From Leptobrachium leishanense (lineage: Eukaryota; Chordata; Amphibia; Anura; Megophryidae): a stretch of DNA of 64,000 bases. The position numbers were made by a program, and so were the translations under genes. The stretch spans positions 55,412,881 to 55,476,880 of the forward strand of contig CM019063.1 in assembly GCA_009667805.1 (NCBI GenBank), read 5' to 3'. The notes under the pieces are model-generated. The model was not told where the DNA came from and searched no databases. It was given only the letters and a program-made list of their open reading frames with translations. Shown piece after piece: positions 10,611 to 24,018 of the stretch; within the stretch, counting starts at the first letter, position 1, and every line of letters begins with the position of its first letter.

Positions 10611-12094
10611 TAGACATGTGCACAGCACAAAATTTCGTTTTGAACTAATGGATTAGTCCTAAAATGCAATTTATTTAGTTGCTAAAGAAATTCGTTTTCA
10701 GTTCTTTAGTATGAAAACTAATTTCATTCATCCGAAAACCAGTTGATACAATTACTATTGTAGTGGCTCCTCAGAGGGCTGAGATCACTGCTTGTTACAG
10801 TATCTCTCACTCTCAGCACAATGTGTCAGGCAAAGCTGTTACAGTAACTGACTGCTGCTCATCACAGCGCTCAGAGTTTCAGTAAAACTAGTAATAATAT
10901 TTTTATATATAAGAGGTTATAACAATATTATTTCCTTGTTTTAATGAAACTGAGCGCTGTTACGGTCAGTTACTGTAACAGCTGAGCCTGATACATTGTA
11001 CTGAGAGATAATATAACGAGCAGTCGATCTCAGCGCTCACAGCCACTGGATTTAAAGGGCTAAAAAAAGGCTCCTCTCTGTATAATGTATAGAACATCCT
11101 CCTGCGTTAATTAATGCCCCTCTCTGTATAGAACATCCTACTCAGTAGGACCTACTGCATTGGCATGTGGAGGGTGCAGAACTTCGGAATGCAATGCTTA
11201 TCCAGCACAGGAGAGGGAACTTTTACTTAAACTTTGTATCTCTGTGGGGGAGAGAGACAGGAATATAAAAGTAGGGGCGAGGGCAAATATTAACATAAAT
11301 CGGTCTGAAAGCTCAGAGAAGAGATGACTGGTGCAAATTTATTTTTATAATAAAATTAAGCACTTTAAATCCAGGGAAAACGTTCAAATAAATCACACTG
11401 ACAGCTCATAATAACAGAGTAACTGAGTTGGATACTAAATGTTTCAGACGTAAAAAAAACCTCTATGACCAGCAGCACTGGGAGAGGAGAGGGACTTTAT
11501 ATAAAATGTGTATTATAGATGAGGAAAGGGGGATAGTGCTCCTGGATAATATAAAATGTATCAGACCTAAGCCCTTATTATGCAGAGCGGATTGGGGAGA
11601 TAACACGTGTTTTATAAAGTCCCTCTCTTCTCCCAGTGCTGCTTGTTATAAAGGGTTTTTTACTATCCAGCCCTCCTCTGTCATTAGCTTTCAGTGTGAT
11701 TTATTTGAATGTTTTCCTTCTCCAGCTGCTTTTATCATCTTGTTTGCCTCATAAACATGCAAGGGTTAGGTAAAGGTTTCCTCTCCTGTGCTGGCTGTCT
11801 GTGCTGCGAGTGAGTATTCTGGAGCTCTATCACTGTTGGATTTTCGGGTAGGGGTCGGGAAGGATTATGCATACAAACCTTTTCTGTAGCTTTGCGATGT
11901 TACACTCTTCATTGCTGGTCTCCTTCAATCCATGTAATATTACAAAAAGGACAAACTAAAATGTAGTGCATTTTATTTTAGTTTCTTTCGTTTTTTGTAC
12001 TGAGCAGTTTCGTTTCTCTTGAGTCATACGAAAACTAAATTATCCCAAAATTCGGACTAAATCGTTTTAGTACTAAAACGAATGCACATGTCTA
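10611..12094. mobile_element. hAT-type element Y inserted in X, opposite orientation
   Basis: Bounded by TAGACATGTGCA and TGCACATGTCTA, with a perfect 8 bp duplication ATATTACA (10603-10610 and 12095-12102). Its left part is the reverse complement of X's right part and its right end is the reverse complement of X's left end, so both are the same family in opposite orientation. An open frame of 108 codons at 11428-11754 lies in internal inverted sequence and resembles no protein. Confidence 0.85.
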
Positions 12095-12493
12095 ATATTA
12101 CATTGATGAGTGAAGGAGACCAGCAATGAAGAGCGCAACATCCGAAGTTCTACACACTCCACATGCCAATGCAGTAGGATGTTCTATACACAGAGGGGTA
12201 TTAATTAATGCAGGAGGATGTTCTAAACATTATACAGAGAGGAGCCTTTTTTTTAGCCTTTAAATCCAGTGGCTGTGAGCGCTGAGATCGGCTGCTTGTT
12301 ATATTATCTCAGTACAATGTATCAGGCTCAGATGTTACAGTAACTGACTGTAACAGCGCTCAGAGTTTCAGTAAAACAAGGAAATAATATTGTTATAACC
12401 TCATATATATAAAAATATTATTTACTAGTTTAACTGAAACTCTGAGCGCTGTGATGAGCAGCAGTCAGTTACTGTAACAGCTTTGCCTGATAC

Positions 12494-12624
12494 GGGGCAG
12501 TATTACAATGTTGGTGCTAACTTAACCAGAGCTGTTGTAAACTGAAAACCTCCATAGGCTATAATGGCTCTGGGAAGTTTACAACAGCTCTGGTTAAGTT
12601 AGCACCAACTATGTAATATGGCCC
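12494..12624. mobile_element. 131 bp near-perfect palindrome MITE inside X
   Basis: Ends GGGGCAGTATTACA and TGTAATATGGCCC. The inner arms (GTTGGTGCTAACTTAACCAG and its complement) pair over more than 30 bp around a short centre. The corresponding site in Y lacks it, so it is a later insertion. The end type resembles the Harbinger-like ends at 19482. The target duplication is not clear. Confidence 0.7.
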
Positions 12625-13185
12625 ACATTGTGCTGAGAGTGAGAGATACTGTAACAAGCAGCGATCTCAGCCCTCTGAGGAGCCACTACAATAGTAATTG
12701 TATCCACTGGTTTTCGGATGAATGAAATTAGTTCTCATACTAAAGAACTGAAAACAAATTTCTTTAGCAACTAAATAAATTGCATTTTAGGACTAATCCA
12801 TTAGTTCAAAACGAAATTTTGTGCTGTGCACATGTCTACTGCAGATTAAAATAATAAACAGTTTATTAGATAAAAACGGGAATATTTTTAACATTGAAGC
12901 CTATGGGATTCACCTGAATAAACCTGCCGAATAAAACCACCGAACAGCAGGGCACTTCAGCAACTTTTCGCTGCTGTTCGGTGTCTCTGAATAGATTAAC
13001 CATTGCTTCTCTATGGGGTATTTCACTGGTGTCGAACAGACAACATACTGGCTGGCAGTTCCTCAAAATTTGGCGAACTGCCTGCTTTCTGAATAGCAGA
13101 ATGGCCCCGAAAGGTCACCGTACGGGGAAATTCACGGTTCGGTGACATTTTGGGGCCAGATCGTCTCTCTCTGAATAACCCCTCA

Positions 13186-13960
13186 TGTCCCATTTTCATT
13201 GTTTTTATTAAATCTGCAATAATTACGTCACCCAGTGGAACTTTCTCCTCTGATGTTGCAGTTCTGTGGATTTCTCTCTGGCTATCCCCCCCCCCACTTA
13301 AGTTATAAAAAATAAAATTAATAAAAGTGTCCATACAGCTTTTATGCAAATATATGTGTAGATATGCAGAGGCGCTGTGAGTAGGATTAGTGGCTAATCT
13401 GTGCAAACAGTATGCAGATTAATGTAAGAGAGGCTTTATCCACCAGGTTTAACATTCCTTTCCATTAAACTGCCTGCGTTGAAATAATGTAAGATATGTC
13501 TGGGAAAGTAAAACTGAAGAGCAGGTGATCCTATAATATATTTTTCTTTCTATAACACGGTTTATCGAGGTTCTATTGCATTGAATTCCAGAAAAAATAT
13601 TATTAAATTAAGCGATACTTACATACCACCGTTTGCAAGCTCTGGAAAGGTTGATTACTTTAAGGCGCGATGCAGGACCGTCTTTGTAAATTTGATTAAC
13701 AGTCGCGTAAAGATTTATGCGACATCAGAAAAAAAAAGGGATTCTATACATGAATTTTAAAATCTGATGTCATGATGATTCACGTTGCTGCCAGAGAAAA
13801 CGGTCAACGTCAATTTATCAGCAGTCACAGCTGTAATTTACATATATTGGCTTTCCGGCTGCGTATCCCGTTTATTACCCACACTGAAATAGGAAGACTG
13901 CCGTGCCATTTGACATCTCGGAAAGACTTGGTATCATATTTTTTTTGAAAGAGCAGTGCG
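13186..13960. other. Non-repetitive sequence, possible conserved element about 13560-13900
   Basis: Non-coding with mixed composition. From 13560 to 13900 it is free of recognisable repeats and holds many TAAT, ATTTAC and TGACA-like cores, in the manner of enhancers. Short frames on the minus strand near 13023-13406 are not convincing exons. Confidence 0.3.
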
Positions 13961-15129
13961 TTGGTCAATTTAAAAAAAATATTTTTTTTAAATGTATTTT
14001 TAAATAATTAATTTTTTATTTTTTAAAAATTATTTATTATTTATTTTTTAAATAAAACATAATATATTGAAACATTTTGAGAAAAAATAGCAGTGTTCAT
14101 CAAGTTCAAACTTTCACATATCCAAACATCAAACAGATTTTTTTTCACTTTTGTAAATGCATTCATCAAGCTCTTCAAAAGCAATAAAACAGTTATGTAC
14201 TTAAAATATCTCTTTAATGTTATAGTGACCACAGTATATGATTTACCTAGATTAAAATGATGCTATAGTGAGCAACCAAAGACATTTAAAAAAATTTAAA
14301 ATGTATTAATGGATTTTAATTTATTTTAAATTAATTTATTTATAAGTTATTATTATAAATTTTCCTTAGTCTCTCACTTTTTCATCATTAATTTAAAGTT
14401 TATTTAAATAAAATGGAAAGGGGTTATGAGGGTAAGCCTGACACATAACTGAAAATAAAAATACAAGTAATAGAATAACATAACACAATGGAATAATTAT
14501 ATGATATAGGGAGAAACTTAGGAAACCTAAAATTACTTTTAAAAATAACTTTGATTAGATTTGAAACAAATTTAAATATTTTAACCATTATTTTCAAATT
14601 TATTTAAATAAAATAGAAAGGGGTTAAGAGGGTGAGCAGGACAACATAATTTTAAATGTTTTAATTTAATAAAATAATAATAATAATTGTATTAGTAATA
14701 GTACAATAAATAATTACTTGATATTGTGAATAACTTTGGAAAATTACTTTAAAAATTATCACTTCTTTTAATATCATTAAAATAATTTTAAATATAAGTA
14801 ATCATTTTTAAAGTAATTTTAATTGTCCTAAGTTTCTCGCTATTTCATCATGTAATTATTTATTGTATTACATTATTATTAATGTTATTATTGTTACTTT
14901 ATATTATAATTTTCAGTTATGGTGTCAGATTCGCCCTCAAAATATCTTTCAATTTTATTTAAATCCATATAAAATTACTTAAGATTCATTAAATTCATTT
15001 TAAGTATATTTTAAATTCATTTAAATTAAATTGAAAGGGTTTATGAGGGCAAGTCTGACCCCGAAACTGCAAATGATAATACAATAAAGTAATAATGGAA
15101 AGGCCCTCTGAATATTCTTCAATTGCTAA
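13961..15129. repeat. AT-rich inverted and direct repeats
   Basis: A motif around 'AAATGGAAAGGGGTTATGAG' recurs at about 14412, 14610 and 15025 and is inverted at about 14920-14955, embedded in sequence rich in TTTAAA. This looks like decayed MITE or foldback copies. No gene. Confidence 0.5.
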
Positions 15130-15134
15130 GGTTT

Positions 15135-15703
15135 TGTCATGCCCAGCTACCGGGGTGCCACCGGGATATGGGGGATATGAACCCAGGATGCAAATTAGCA
15201 CAAATAAGCAGGTTATTAGGGGTGGAGGATGGTGAAAATAAAGTAAACTGACCAGAAACATAGAAACAAAGAAAAATGTCGCAGATAAGAACCTTTCGGC
15301 CCATCTAGTCTGCCCAATTACATGGATACTTTACCTGGATTTATCTTTTGTTTAGGATAGCCTTATGCCTATCCCATGCTTGCTTAAATTCAATCCAGGT
15401 TGGATTCTGTATGATGATGGGAAGTGTGGAAATAATGCAGGAACCAGCAAAACAAAATAAACAAAATCAATAGGTTTTTTGCAGAGCGGCAGGTAACAGA
15501 ACTTCTCTCTCTGAACACAAGAGCTGTAATGAACCAGCAATGTTCTGGCTGGGGCGTGGTGCCTTTATTCTGTGTGTGTGTCAGGTGTTTGTGTTTGACT
15601 GTTTCACTGCTGTATGTTATACTGCATGCAGGTTCAGGGGTGGAACAGAATATAAAGTGTACTGCCAGGAATATCAGGAGATGGTGATGAGGTGGGCGTG
15701 ACA
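15135..15703 (-). mobile_element. Solo LTR
   Basis: Ends TGTCATGCCC and GGGCGTGACA, with a perfect 5 bp duplication GGTTT (15130-15134 and 15704-15708). The left end is the reverse complement of the right end of the LTR at 28035-29062 (shared GTACCGGGGTG-like text), so this copy lies on the minus strand; a TATA-like TTTATATTC sits there too. There is no internal region, so it is the product of LTR-LTR recombination. A short interspersed repeat sits inside it. Confidence 0.85.
15255..15394 (-). repeat. Short interspersed repeat with TTCTATGT tail
   Basis: The same roughly 135 bp sequence as 47143-47277 in opposite orientation (shared 'GGCCCATCTAGTCTGCCCAA'). It ends in a short (ATAGAAAC)-type tail and looks like a LINE 3' end or SINE moved by LINE machinery. 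Confidence 0.7.
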
Positions 15704-15708
15704 GGTTT

Positions 15709-16042
15709 ATCCAGTACAGCATTTAGAAAAAGGTGATGTTTCGGTCCAACACAGGGACTTTTCTCAAGCTCTAGAAAGAGCTACCTGCTCGGCTCTGTGT
15801 CAAGCTGCTCATCAAAATTGTTAGACATCAAAAGATCTCTGCCATTTTTCACAGTACATCTAATTTGAATTATTTACTTAAATAATATCAATTCAGACAA
15901 TTGGGTTTTCCGATATTTCAGAACTGGAACATTCCAGAATTATCAGATGCATTTGATAAATTCAGATGGGTTTCATACACCAAGTGTAAGGTTGCAGTTT
16001 GTTTTCCATAATAGGGGCTGCCTTGTTGTATGAGTGTTAAGT
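15709..16042. other. Unassigned sequence
   Basis: No coding frame, tandem structure or terminal repeats recognised. The text near 15740 (TTTCGGTCC...TTTCTCAAGC) resembles other foldback repeats in the window. Confidence 0.35.
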
Positions 16043-16591
16043 TTAAAGGGATAGTCTACTCATTCTGACCACTTAAAGTAGTCAGGATATGAGGAGGGCC
16101 ACCTTCACAGCTCCATTGATCTGACAGAATTGCTGGTGAAGTGGAAGACCCAGCATCACCAGCAGCCGGGACATTAAAATTTTCCAGGATGCCAGTCACC
16201 AGATCGGTCATTAATGACGTTAGCACGCAGGCAGCATGCCGGCTTCACGCTCTTTGAAACCAAAAGTTGTGCTCTCAGAGAGGCAGCCAATGGATTGGAT
16301 CTGTGCATGCGCACAGCTCCAATCTATCATTCTTTGCATGCTCTATGGAACTTGTGTACGCAAATGCTCGAGTGATGTATCGGTACGCAATTTGCGATTC
16401 CTACGCTATGCAAGTTATGAAGTAGCTCAAATTGCACAGGAAAGCTTCAGGGACTTTTGGGTTCAAGAGTCCCTGAGCCGAAGAGGAGGAGCTGGGAAGG
16501 AAAGTGAATAGGATCACCAAAAATAGGGGGGGGGGAATAATTGTTTAAGGGCAAAAAAGGAATTCTATTTTTCAATAGACTATCCCTTTAA
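16043..16591. mobile_element. T2/Kolobok-type MITE
   Basis: TTAA-AGGGATAGTCTA at the left mirrors TAGACTATCCCT-TTAA at the right, giving TTAA duplications and a 12 bp terminal repeat. T2/Kolobok elements of frogs have TTAA targets and ends starting AAGGG. A related copy lies at 59217. The 91-codon frame inside is not a recognisable protein. Confidence 0.75.
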
Positions 16592-16834
16592 CATGTTGTC
16601 CTATGTGAATGACATGCAATTAGATATTTTTAAACATCAAATGATTTTTAATTTATTGAAAAATACTGGATGGATCCAAATGTATTCGTCAATTCTTTAT
16701 TGGAATGTACAGGTTTGGTGAGGCAGTGATTTGGATTTTTGGATGCTTCCGATATTCCAAATCATTGATATTCATCCGAATATCAGTACACAAGTACAAA
16801 ATTAGACATAGTTAGACTTGGGTACACAAGTACA
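16592..16834. other. Host sequence flanking the Tc1 element
   Basis: Nothing recognised except a short inverted pair (TAGACTTGGGTACACAAGTA on the left and AAGTACACAAGTCTA after 18455) that brackets the Tc1 insertion, so the target may have been a small palindrome. Confidence 0.4.
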
Positions 16835-16836
16835 TA

Positions 16837-18452
<1,616 letters not shown>

Positions 18453-18454
18453 TA

Positions 18455-19402
18455 AGTACACAAGTCTAATGTGTACCTTGACTTGGGAAAGGCAGAAAAA
18501 ACTATTGTGAAATACAAGTGTTTCAGCTGGTTTATTTCAGGTGAATAAGTTCTATTCCTTTGTAGGAAGGTTGTTCAAGGGCAGAGAAGGATTACTGTAT
18601 TCGGCTGTATTAGAAGTACTATAACCTAAAGGTTTTAGTGGGTGCTTAAAAGAGAACAATGGTGAAAGAAACTGAACAACTATGATTGAGGGATATGTCT
18701 TGCGTTTGCTTCTCTCAGCAATCCTAAATGTCTAGCAATTATCCAGCTGTGGAGGAAAAAAAAAATCCGTGAAATTTAATTAAAATCCTGCCTTATCGCA
18801 TTTTTTCATAATACTTTTCTAACTGACAAAGCAAATGCATGTGCACCCAGAAGAAAATAATAACAAATCTAAAAAGTGGAAAGATTTCAGTGTATTGTGT
18901 CCTATTTAAGCAGGCAGCGATTCCTTATAATCTTTTTCAGTAATCATGCAAGTTCTGAGTTAATTGAGTGGTATGATTTAAGGGGTAATTCGGCTAAGCA
19001 ATGCTAAAACACCAAGGGGATAATTAATTTACATCTTCCAATTAATTGAAAATAATACATTTTGATGTATTATGTTGGCTATTCATATCCAGAGATAATT
19101 CACATCATATTGTAATTAAAGTATGTCGGCTTAAATGTCATACTCAAATTACGGTTCAGGATCAGGCTGTGTTTGGTACAAAATAAGTTATATACTCAGG
19201 ATGACTGAATAAAAGTCTACATGCAAAACAAACTTTTAAAATGTACATGAAAACGTGTTTATATTATGAAAAATATATCCAATTTAGGAAGGTAGCTTTT
19301 GTGCTTTAATTCATTTCATTTATTTTATAATAAGTTTTCATATTCGTTTTGTCCATGGGCTATTGACAGTTCAGTGATCATTGAGCATGCAGGTACCAAT
19401 GA
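18455..19402. other. Non-repetitive stretch, possible conserved element 18760-19380
   Basis: No gene. 18760-19150 is rich in TAATTAA, AATTAATT and ATTTGCAT-like octamer text and free of recognisable repeats, resembling an enhancer in a gene desert. Conservation must be tested. Confidence 0.3.
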
Positions 19403-19496
19403 TTAACCCATAGTGACCGGGCAGTTTTACGAAAATCCGTCCTTTAGTGCCCGCTGCTGTTTTTACGTTTCTGCGCTGTTAGGGCTCTATTACATT

Positions 19497-22122
19497 ATTA
19501 TTATTATTATTATTCTTTATTTATAAAGCGCCAGCATATTCCGCAGCGCTGTACAATAAGCACAGTATAGACAGGGTTACAATACATTGAACAACATTTG
19601 ACAAACAGTACAGGAGGAGATGAGGGCCCTATTCCCGTAGGAACTCACAATCTGGGAGGGTTGGGGTTGGAAACAGGAGGAGAGGACTGTAAGGTGAGAG
19701 TGATTGATGGTTGCGTCAGTGAGTTGGGTGGTAGGCTTCCCTAAATAGGAATGTTTTAAGGGAGCATTTGAAGGAAGAGAAGTTAGGGGAAAGTCTGACA
19801 GTACGAGGGAGAGCGTTCCAGAGAGTGGGGGCTGCGCGTGAGAAATCCTGCAGTCTATCATGGGAAGAGGTGATGATGGGAGAAGCTAGGCGCAGGTCAC
19901 TGTTTGACCTTAGGGAGCGGGCTGGGGTGTATTTGGTGATTAGTGAGGACAGGTAGTGGGGAGCTGAGTTAGTGAGGGTTTTGTAGGTAAGGATAAGGAT
20001 TTTGAACTTAATTCTGCAGTGGATGGGGAGCCATTGAAGGGACTCACAGAGGGGAGCGGCAGAGACAGAGCGGCAGGTGAGGTGAATTAGCCTGGCGGAG
20101 GCGTTCAGGATGGATTGTAGGGGGGAGAGGCGGGACAGAGGGAGGCCAGATAAGAGATTATTGCAATAGTCGAGTCGGGAGATTACCAGGGCGTGTATGA
20201 GTTGTTTTGTGGTGACAGCGGTAAGAAATGGCCGAATTCTAGAAATATTACGCAGTTGGTATTGGCAGGAGGAGGAAAGAGACTTGATGTGGGGGATGAA
20301 GGAAAGAGCAGAGTCAAGTGTAACTCCAAGACAGCGAACTTGGTTTGATGGGGAGATGGTGATACCCTCCACCGTGATAGAGAAGTCAGGAGGTGGGGAG
20401 GCATTGGAGGGAGGAATAAGTAGGAGTTCAGTCTTTGACATGTTGATCTTTAGGTGGTGGAAGGCCATCCAGGAGGAGATGCCAGATAAACAGTCACTGA
20501 CTTTTGAAAGGACAGGGGGAGAGAGATCAGGGGTAGAGAGGTAGATCTGAGTGTCATCAGCGTAGAGGTGGTAATTAAAGCCAAAGCTGTTGATGATTTT
20601 GCCCAGGGAGGAGGTGTAGATGGAAAAGAGCAGAGGACCAAGGACAGAGCCTTGAGGTACACCAACAGATAGAGGCAATGAGGAGGAGGAGTTACCAGCA
20701 AAGGAAACACAGAAGGACCTGTTGGATAAATAGGAGTCAACCCAAGCAAGTGCAGTGTCACCGAGACCCAGAGAGTTGAGGGTCTGTAGAAGGAGGGGGT
20801 GGTCAACAGTGTCAAAAGCAGCCGAGAGGTCAAGCAGGATGAGAATAGAATAGTGGCCGTGTTTTTTTAGCAGTTAGGAGGTTGTTGGTGACTTTGGTGA
20901 GGGCAGTTTCAGTTGAGTGTAGGGGACGGAAGCCAGATTGCAGGGGGTCAAGTAGGGAATTGGAGGACAGGAAGAGGGAGAGGCGGTTGAAGACTAGTTT
21001 TTCTAAGTGCTTTGATGTGAAGGGAAGCAGGGATACAGGGCGATAGTTGGATGGAGAGTTGGGATCTAGGGATGGTTTCTTTAGTAAAGGGGTAACTAGC
21101 GCGTGATTGAAGGCGGATGGAAAGGAGCCAGTGGAGAGAGATAGGTTGAAGATGTGTGTGAGAGCAGGGGTGAGGGAGGAGGAGAGGAGAGGAATTAGAT
21201 GTGAGGGAATGGGGTCGAGCGGGCACGTGGTGAGATGTGAGGAGGACAATAAGGAATTGACTTCCTCCTCAGTGGCTGGGAGGAAGCGGCAGAGGGTGGC
21301 AGAGGGGACCTCTGGGAGTGGAGGTGGCAGATAACTATCTTGTGTTGGGATGTTGCTTCTGATAGTTAGAGTTTTACTGAGGAAGTAGTCTGCCAGGTCT
21401 TGAGCGCTGAAGCCAGCTGTGGGGGGAGGTGCAGGTGGGTAGAGGAGGGTGTTGAAGGTGGACCAGAGCCGTTTAGGGTTGGAGGACAGCGTAGATATAA
21501 GAGATGAGAAGGATTGTTTGGCCAAGTGGAGGGCAGAGGTGTATGACCGGAGAATAAACTTGAAGTGAACAAAATCAGCTTCAGAGCGGGATTTCCTCCA
21601 GGCACGCTCTGTGGTGCGGGAGCATCTTTGCAGGTAGCGAGTCTGGAGGGTGTGCCAGGGCTGAAGCTGGCGGCGTGGGGCCTTACAGAGTCGAAGAGGA
21701 GCAAGAGTGTCTAGAGCAGAGATAAGCGTTGTGTTGTAGTGATTAGTGGCAGCATCAGGGCAGGTGAAGGATGAGGTATGAGGGAGGTGGTGAAGTAGGT
21801 TGGAGAATTGATGGGGGTCCACAGCATGTAGATTTCTGCGAGTGTGTGTGCGGGGTGGGGGAGCAGGGTGTTTAGGAAGTCCAGATAGGTTGAAAGAGAG
21901 AAGGTGGTGGTCAGAGATGGGGAAAGGGTGACATTTGAACTCAGAAATGGAGCAGACAAGGTCAATAGCGTGACCATCGCGGTGGGTAGGGCGGAGGGAG
22001 GATTGTGTGAGTCCAAGGGAGGACGTGAGTGAAAGAAGTTTGGAGGCAGCAGGGGTGGAAGGATCGTCAATGGGAATGTTGAAGTCCCCGAGAATTAGGC
22101 ATGGAAGATTAGAAGACATTAC
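19497..22122 (-). mobile_element. L2-clade LINE, 5'-truncated
   Basis: The 3' end is an (AAT)n run on the minus strand (19497-19515) preceded by 'GCGCTTTATAAATAAAG', typical of L2 tails. The target duplication ATTACATT occurs at 19489-19496 and 22123-22130. The copy retains the end of the endonuclease domain, the reverse transcriptase and the C-terminus. Confidence 0.85.
19716..22122 (-). pseudogene. L2 ORF2 remnant: endonuclease end plus reverse transcriptase
   Basis: The upstream frame (to about 20862) begins within the endonuclease (LILGDFN) and runs into the first reverse transcriptase motifs ([22 protein letters not shown]). The downstream frame (about 20860-19716) continues with [20 protein letters not shown] and the catalytic YADD (about 20553-20564), then the L2 C-terminal block ([18 protein letters not shown]). 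One extra A in a seven-A run (20862-20868) separates the frames; otherwise the reading is open, so the copy is recent. The 5' half of the element is missing. Open frames on the opposite strand here are shadows. Confidence 0.88.
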
Positions 22123-22809
22123 ATTACATTCTCCGAGCAAATTCGTTAAACGTTAACGTGCATAAATTAACACTGGTATTACGATCCGAGCGCATTTTTT
22201 CTTCCGTCAAAAAATAACGCGCAGAAAAAAGATGCGCATTAACGTTGCGCGCAGAAATCGGTGGCAGACTGTTTTTTCATGCGATTCAGCCAATCAGAAT
22301 TAGGAACCACAATTGTCTCCTGTTCAGTTTTTGCGCCTGTCAAAATCAATCTGAGTATATATGCTGCAGCAATAATAAAAACACGCACAACCTCTCAATT
22401 TTATTGTTTGGGTATGTGTAGAATGTGTAACTATACTGTGCGGTATTTTTTTTTTCGGGCTGGTGTATTTGGTTTCGGCCAGAACGTGCAGATTTGCAGT
22501 TACCACCATCTTTTAAAAGACGTTAAAATTATGCGTGCAAACATCGTTCGTAAAAATTTGCGCATCGATTGTAATACCATCCATGTACCAGCGCACAAAC
22601 GCATTTGCGCTCACAATGTTAGGTATGGGATGCGCGCACGAACTTGCGCTCGAGCAGGATTTGCACAGGGTCACTCGCGTTAGACGTTAACGCGCATTTT
22701 GTGCGTGAACGTCGTAATACGACGTTCAGCGCGAAGGGTTTTGCCCCTCACGTTAATGCTTTGTTGCGCACGTGCACATTTATGCGCGAAGAGTGTAATA
22801 GAGCCCTTA

Positions 22810-23090
22810 GTGTTTAGGTCAAATTTTCCTCTTACTCATTTAAGCAACCCACACATATTATAAACAGTTTTCCCCGCCATTAAATGGACTTTCCAAAAAT
22901 AACATTATTTCTATCATATCCTATAATTTACTATAAAAAAATGAAATATGATGAAAAAATGGTAAAAACACACTTTTTCGGAATTTAATCCCCAAAATCT
23001 ACAACCGCCAAAAAAAGACCCCGGCTAAATAGTTTCAAAATTTTGTCCCAAGAATAGAAATATCCAATTTTTATATGTTTTTCCTTTTCA
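22810..23090. repeat. AT-rich interior of piggyBac-type repeat
   Basis: Non-coding, A- and T-rich, lying between the Harbinger right end and the next piggyBac-type end. No other features. Confidence 0.4.
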
Positions 23091-23761
23091 TCCCCTTCAC
23101 TGCTGAGCCAGTTCACCTATGTGCCCTGAGCTCATTATGACCGTTTTATGCTCAAACTTTTTAAATGCCAGCCTAGGTCCTATTTAATCAAACCCCCCCA
23201 GACAAATTTTTTTTTTAAAAAAACCCATTTTTTATTATTATTATTTATTTATTTTATTTATTTTTACACCAAACCTGGTCATGTTTGGTATCGTTGGAAA
23301 GGCCGCCATGCATAGACCTTTCCAATGATGTCAAACATGACCCTCTAGCTGCCAAAGGATCCCCCTATCTCCACTTGGCAGCTAGGGGGTTAACTGGCCC
23401 ACACATATGGTGAGGATGTCAGTGGGTGGGGGGGTGACCCAGAGGCTTTGCTGACATCCAAGATGTCAGCCACCTCCAGGTTTGAATCACGATCCGGCAG
23501 CGAATTGGTTAAATGTATACACCGCTGAAAAGGGGAGACTCTCCCCTTCCTGGATTTTACTGTGTCATCGCGTCTGCCAGCCCCCCGAAAATGGCGCAAA
23601 AGGCTTCTAGCCTGCCAGAACGCCACAGGAGCTGACGAGGGAGGTAAGTATCGGGCGGGAGGGAGGTTAGGAGCACGCTGACGTACCATGTACGTCCACA
23701 GGTCTAAGGGAGACCCGTGGGCGTGACGTACATGGTACATCAGTGGTCAGGAAGGGGTTAA
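23091..23761. mobile_element. piggyBac-type MITE
   Basis: Left CCCCTTCACTGCTGAGCC, AT-rich block, hairpin GGAAAGG...CCTTTCC (about 23295-23323), then a GC-richer right half ending GGTCAGGAAGGGG-TTAA. It shares 'GATGTCAGCCAC' and 'TTTGAATCA' with 32430-32465. Minus-strand frames are not proteins. Confidence 0.6.
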
Positions 23762-24018
23762 AGTAAAGAAGGTCTAAAAGAGCAAAAATCTGAATTATGA
23801 AATTAAAACCATTAAATGAGAACTGGTAAAAATGTATATAAACTTCAATACGTTAAAATAAATATAGATTGAAATAAAGGATGAAATAAGGAGGGGGAAA
23901 TAGTCCTGCACACAGCCAACAATAATAAATACAGTAGTACAATACCGAATGAGGGTGCTCTGTGAACCCTGTAGTGGCCATCTCAAGGCATACTGAAATA
24001 AAGGGGGACCAGGCATTA
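23762..24018. other. Unassigned AT-rich sequence
   Basis: No gene or repeat structure recognised. Confidence 0.35.

Larger units (their letters stand above)
10447..12838. mobile_element. hAT-type non-autonomous element X (outer)
   Basis: Bounded by TAGACACGTGCA at the left and TGCACATGTCTA at the right, with a perfect 8 bp target duplication CTGCAGAT (10439-10446 and 12839-12846). Eight-base duplications and short TA-starting inverted ends are hAT hallmarks. Net of the inner element Y and its duplication, X is about 900 bp. There is no transposase. Confidence 0.85.
9985..13185. mobile_element. W-family foldback element, interrupted by hAT insertion
   Basis: Text at 10210-10440 and 12839-13185 matches the W copies at 30115-30935 and 24570-25437: a block ending in 'AATAAAGAGACTTTTT-GCTGCAGAT', then 'AAAACGGGAATATTTTTAAC' and a right end near CTGAATAACCCCT. 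The match is continuous once 10447-12838 and one 8 bp duplication are removed. The left end is approximate. No transposase frame is seen; the family is not identified. Confidence 0.6.
19482..22806. mobile_element. PIF/Harbinger-type element interrupted by L2 LINE
   Basis: Ends GGGCTCTATTACA and TGTAATAGAGCCC, flanked by TTA on both sides (19479-19481 and 22807-22809), the three-base duplication of PIF/Harbinger. Net of the LINE it is about 690 bp with no transposase, so it is non-autonomous. The right part (22140-22800) is unusually rich in GCGC and CGCA words. Confidence 0.75.
19403..23761. mobile_element. piggyBac-type repeat complex with nested insertions
   Basis: The left end is TTAA at 19403-19406, then CCCATAGTGACCGGGCAG; the same end (inverted) closes the copy at 33075. 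The right end is GGTCAGGAAGGGG-TTAA at about 23743-23761. Inside are a Harbinger element (19482-22806) and, from about 23091, a second left-type end (CCCCTTCACTGCTGAGCC). The outer boundaries may therefore belong to two overlapping piggyBac-type copies. Confidence 0.5.

Noticed and set aside
11428..11754. 108-codon plus-strand frame
   Set aside because: Lies in inverted internal sequence of hAT element Y and resembles no protein family.
20197..21334. Plus-strand frames of 75-115 codons
   Set aside because: Antisense shadows of the L2 reverse transcriptase on the minus strand.
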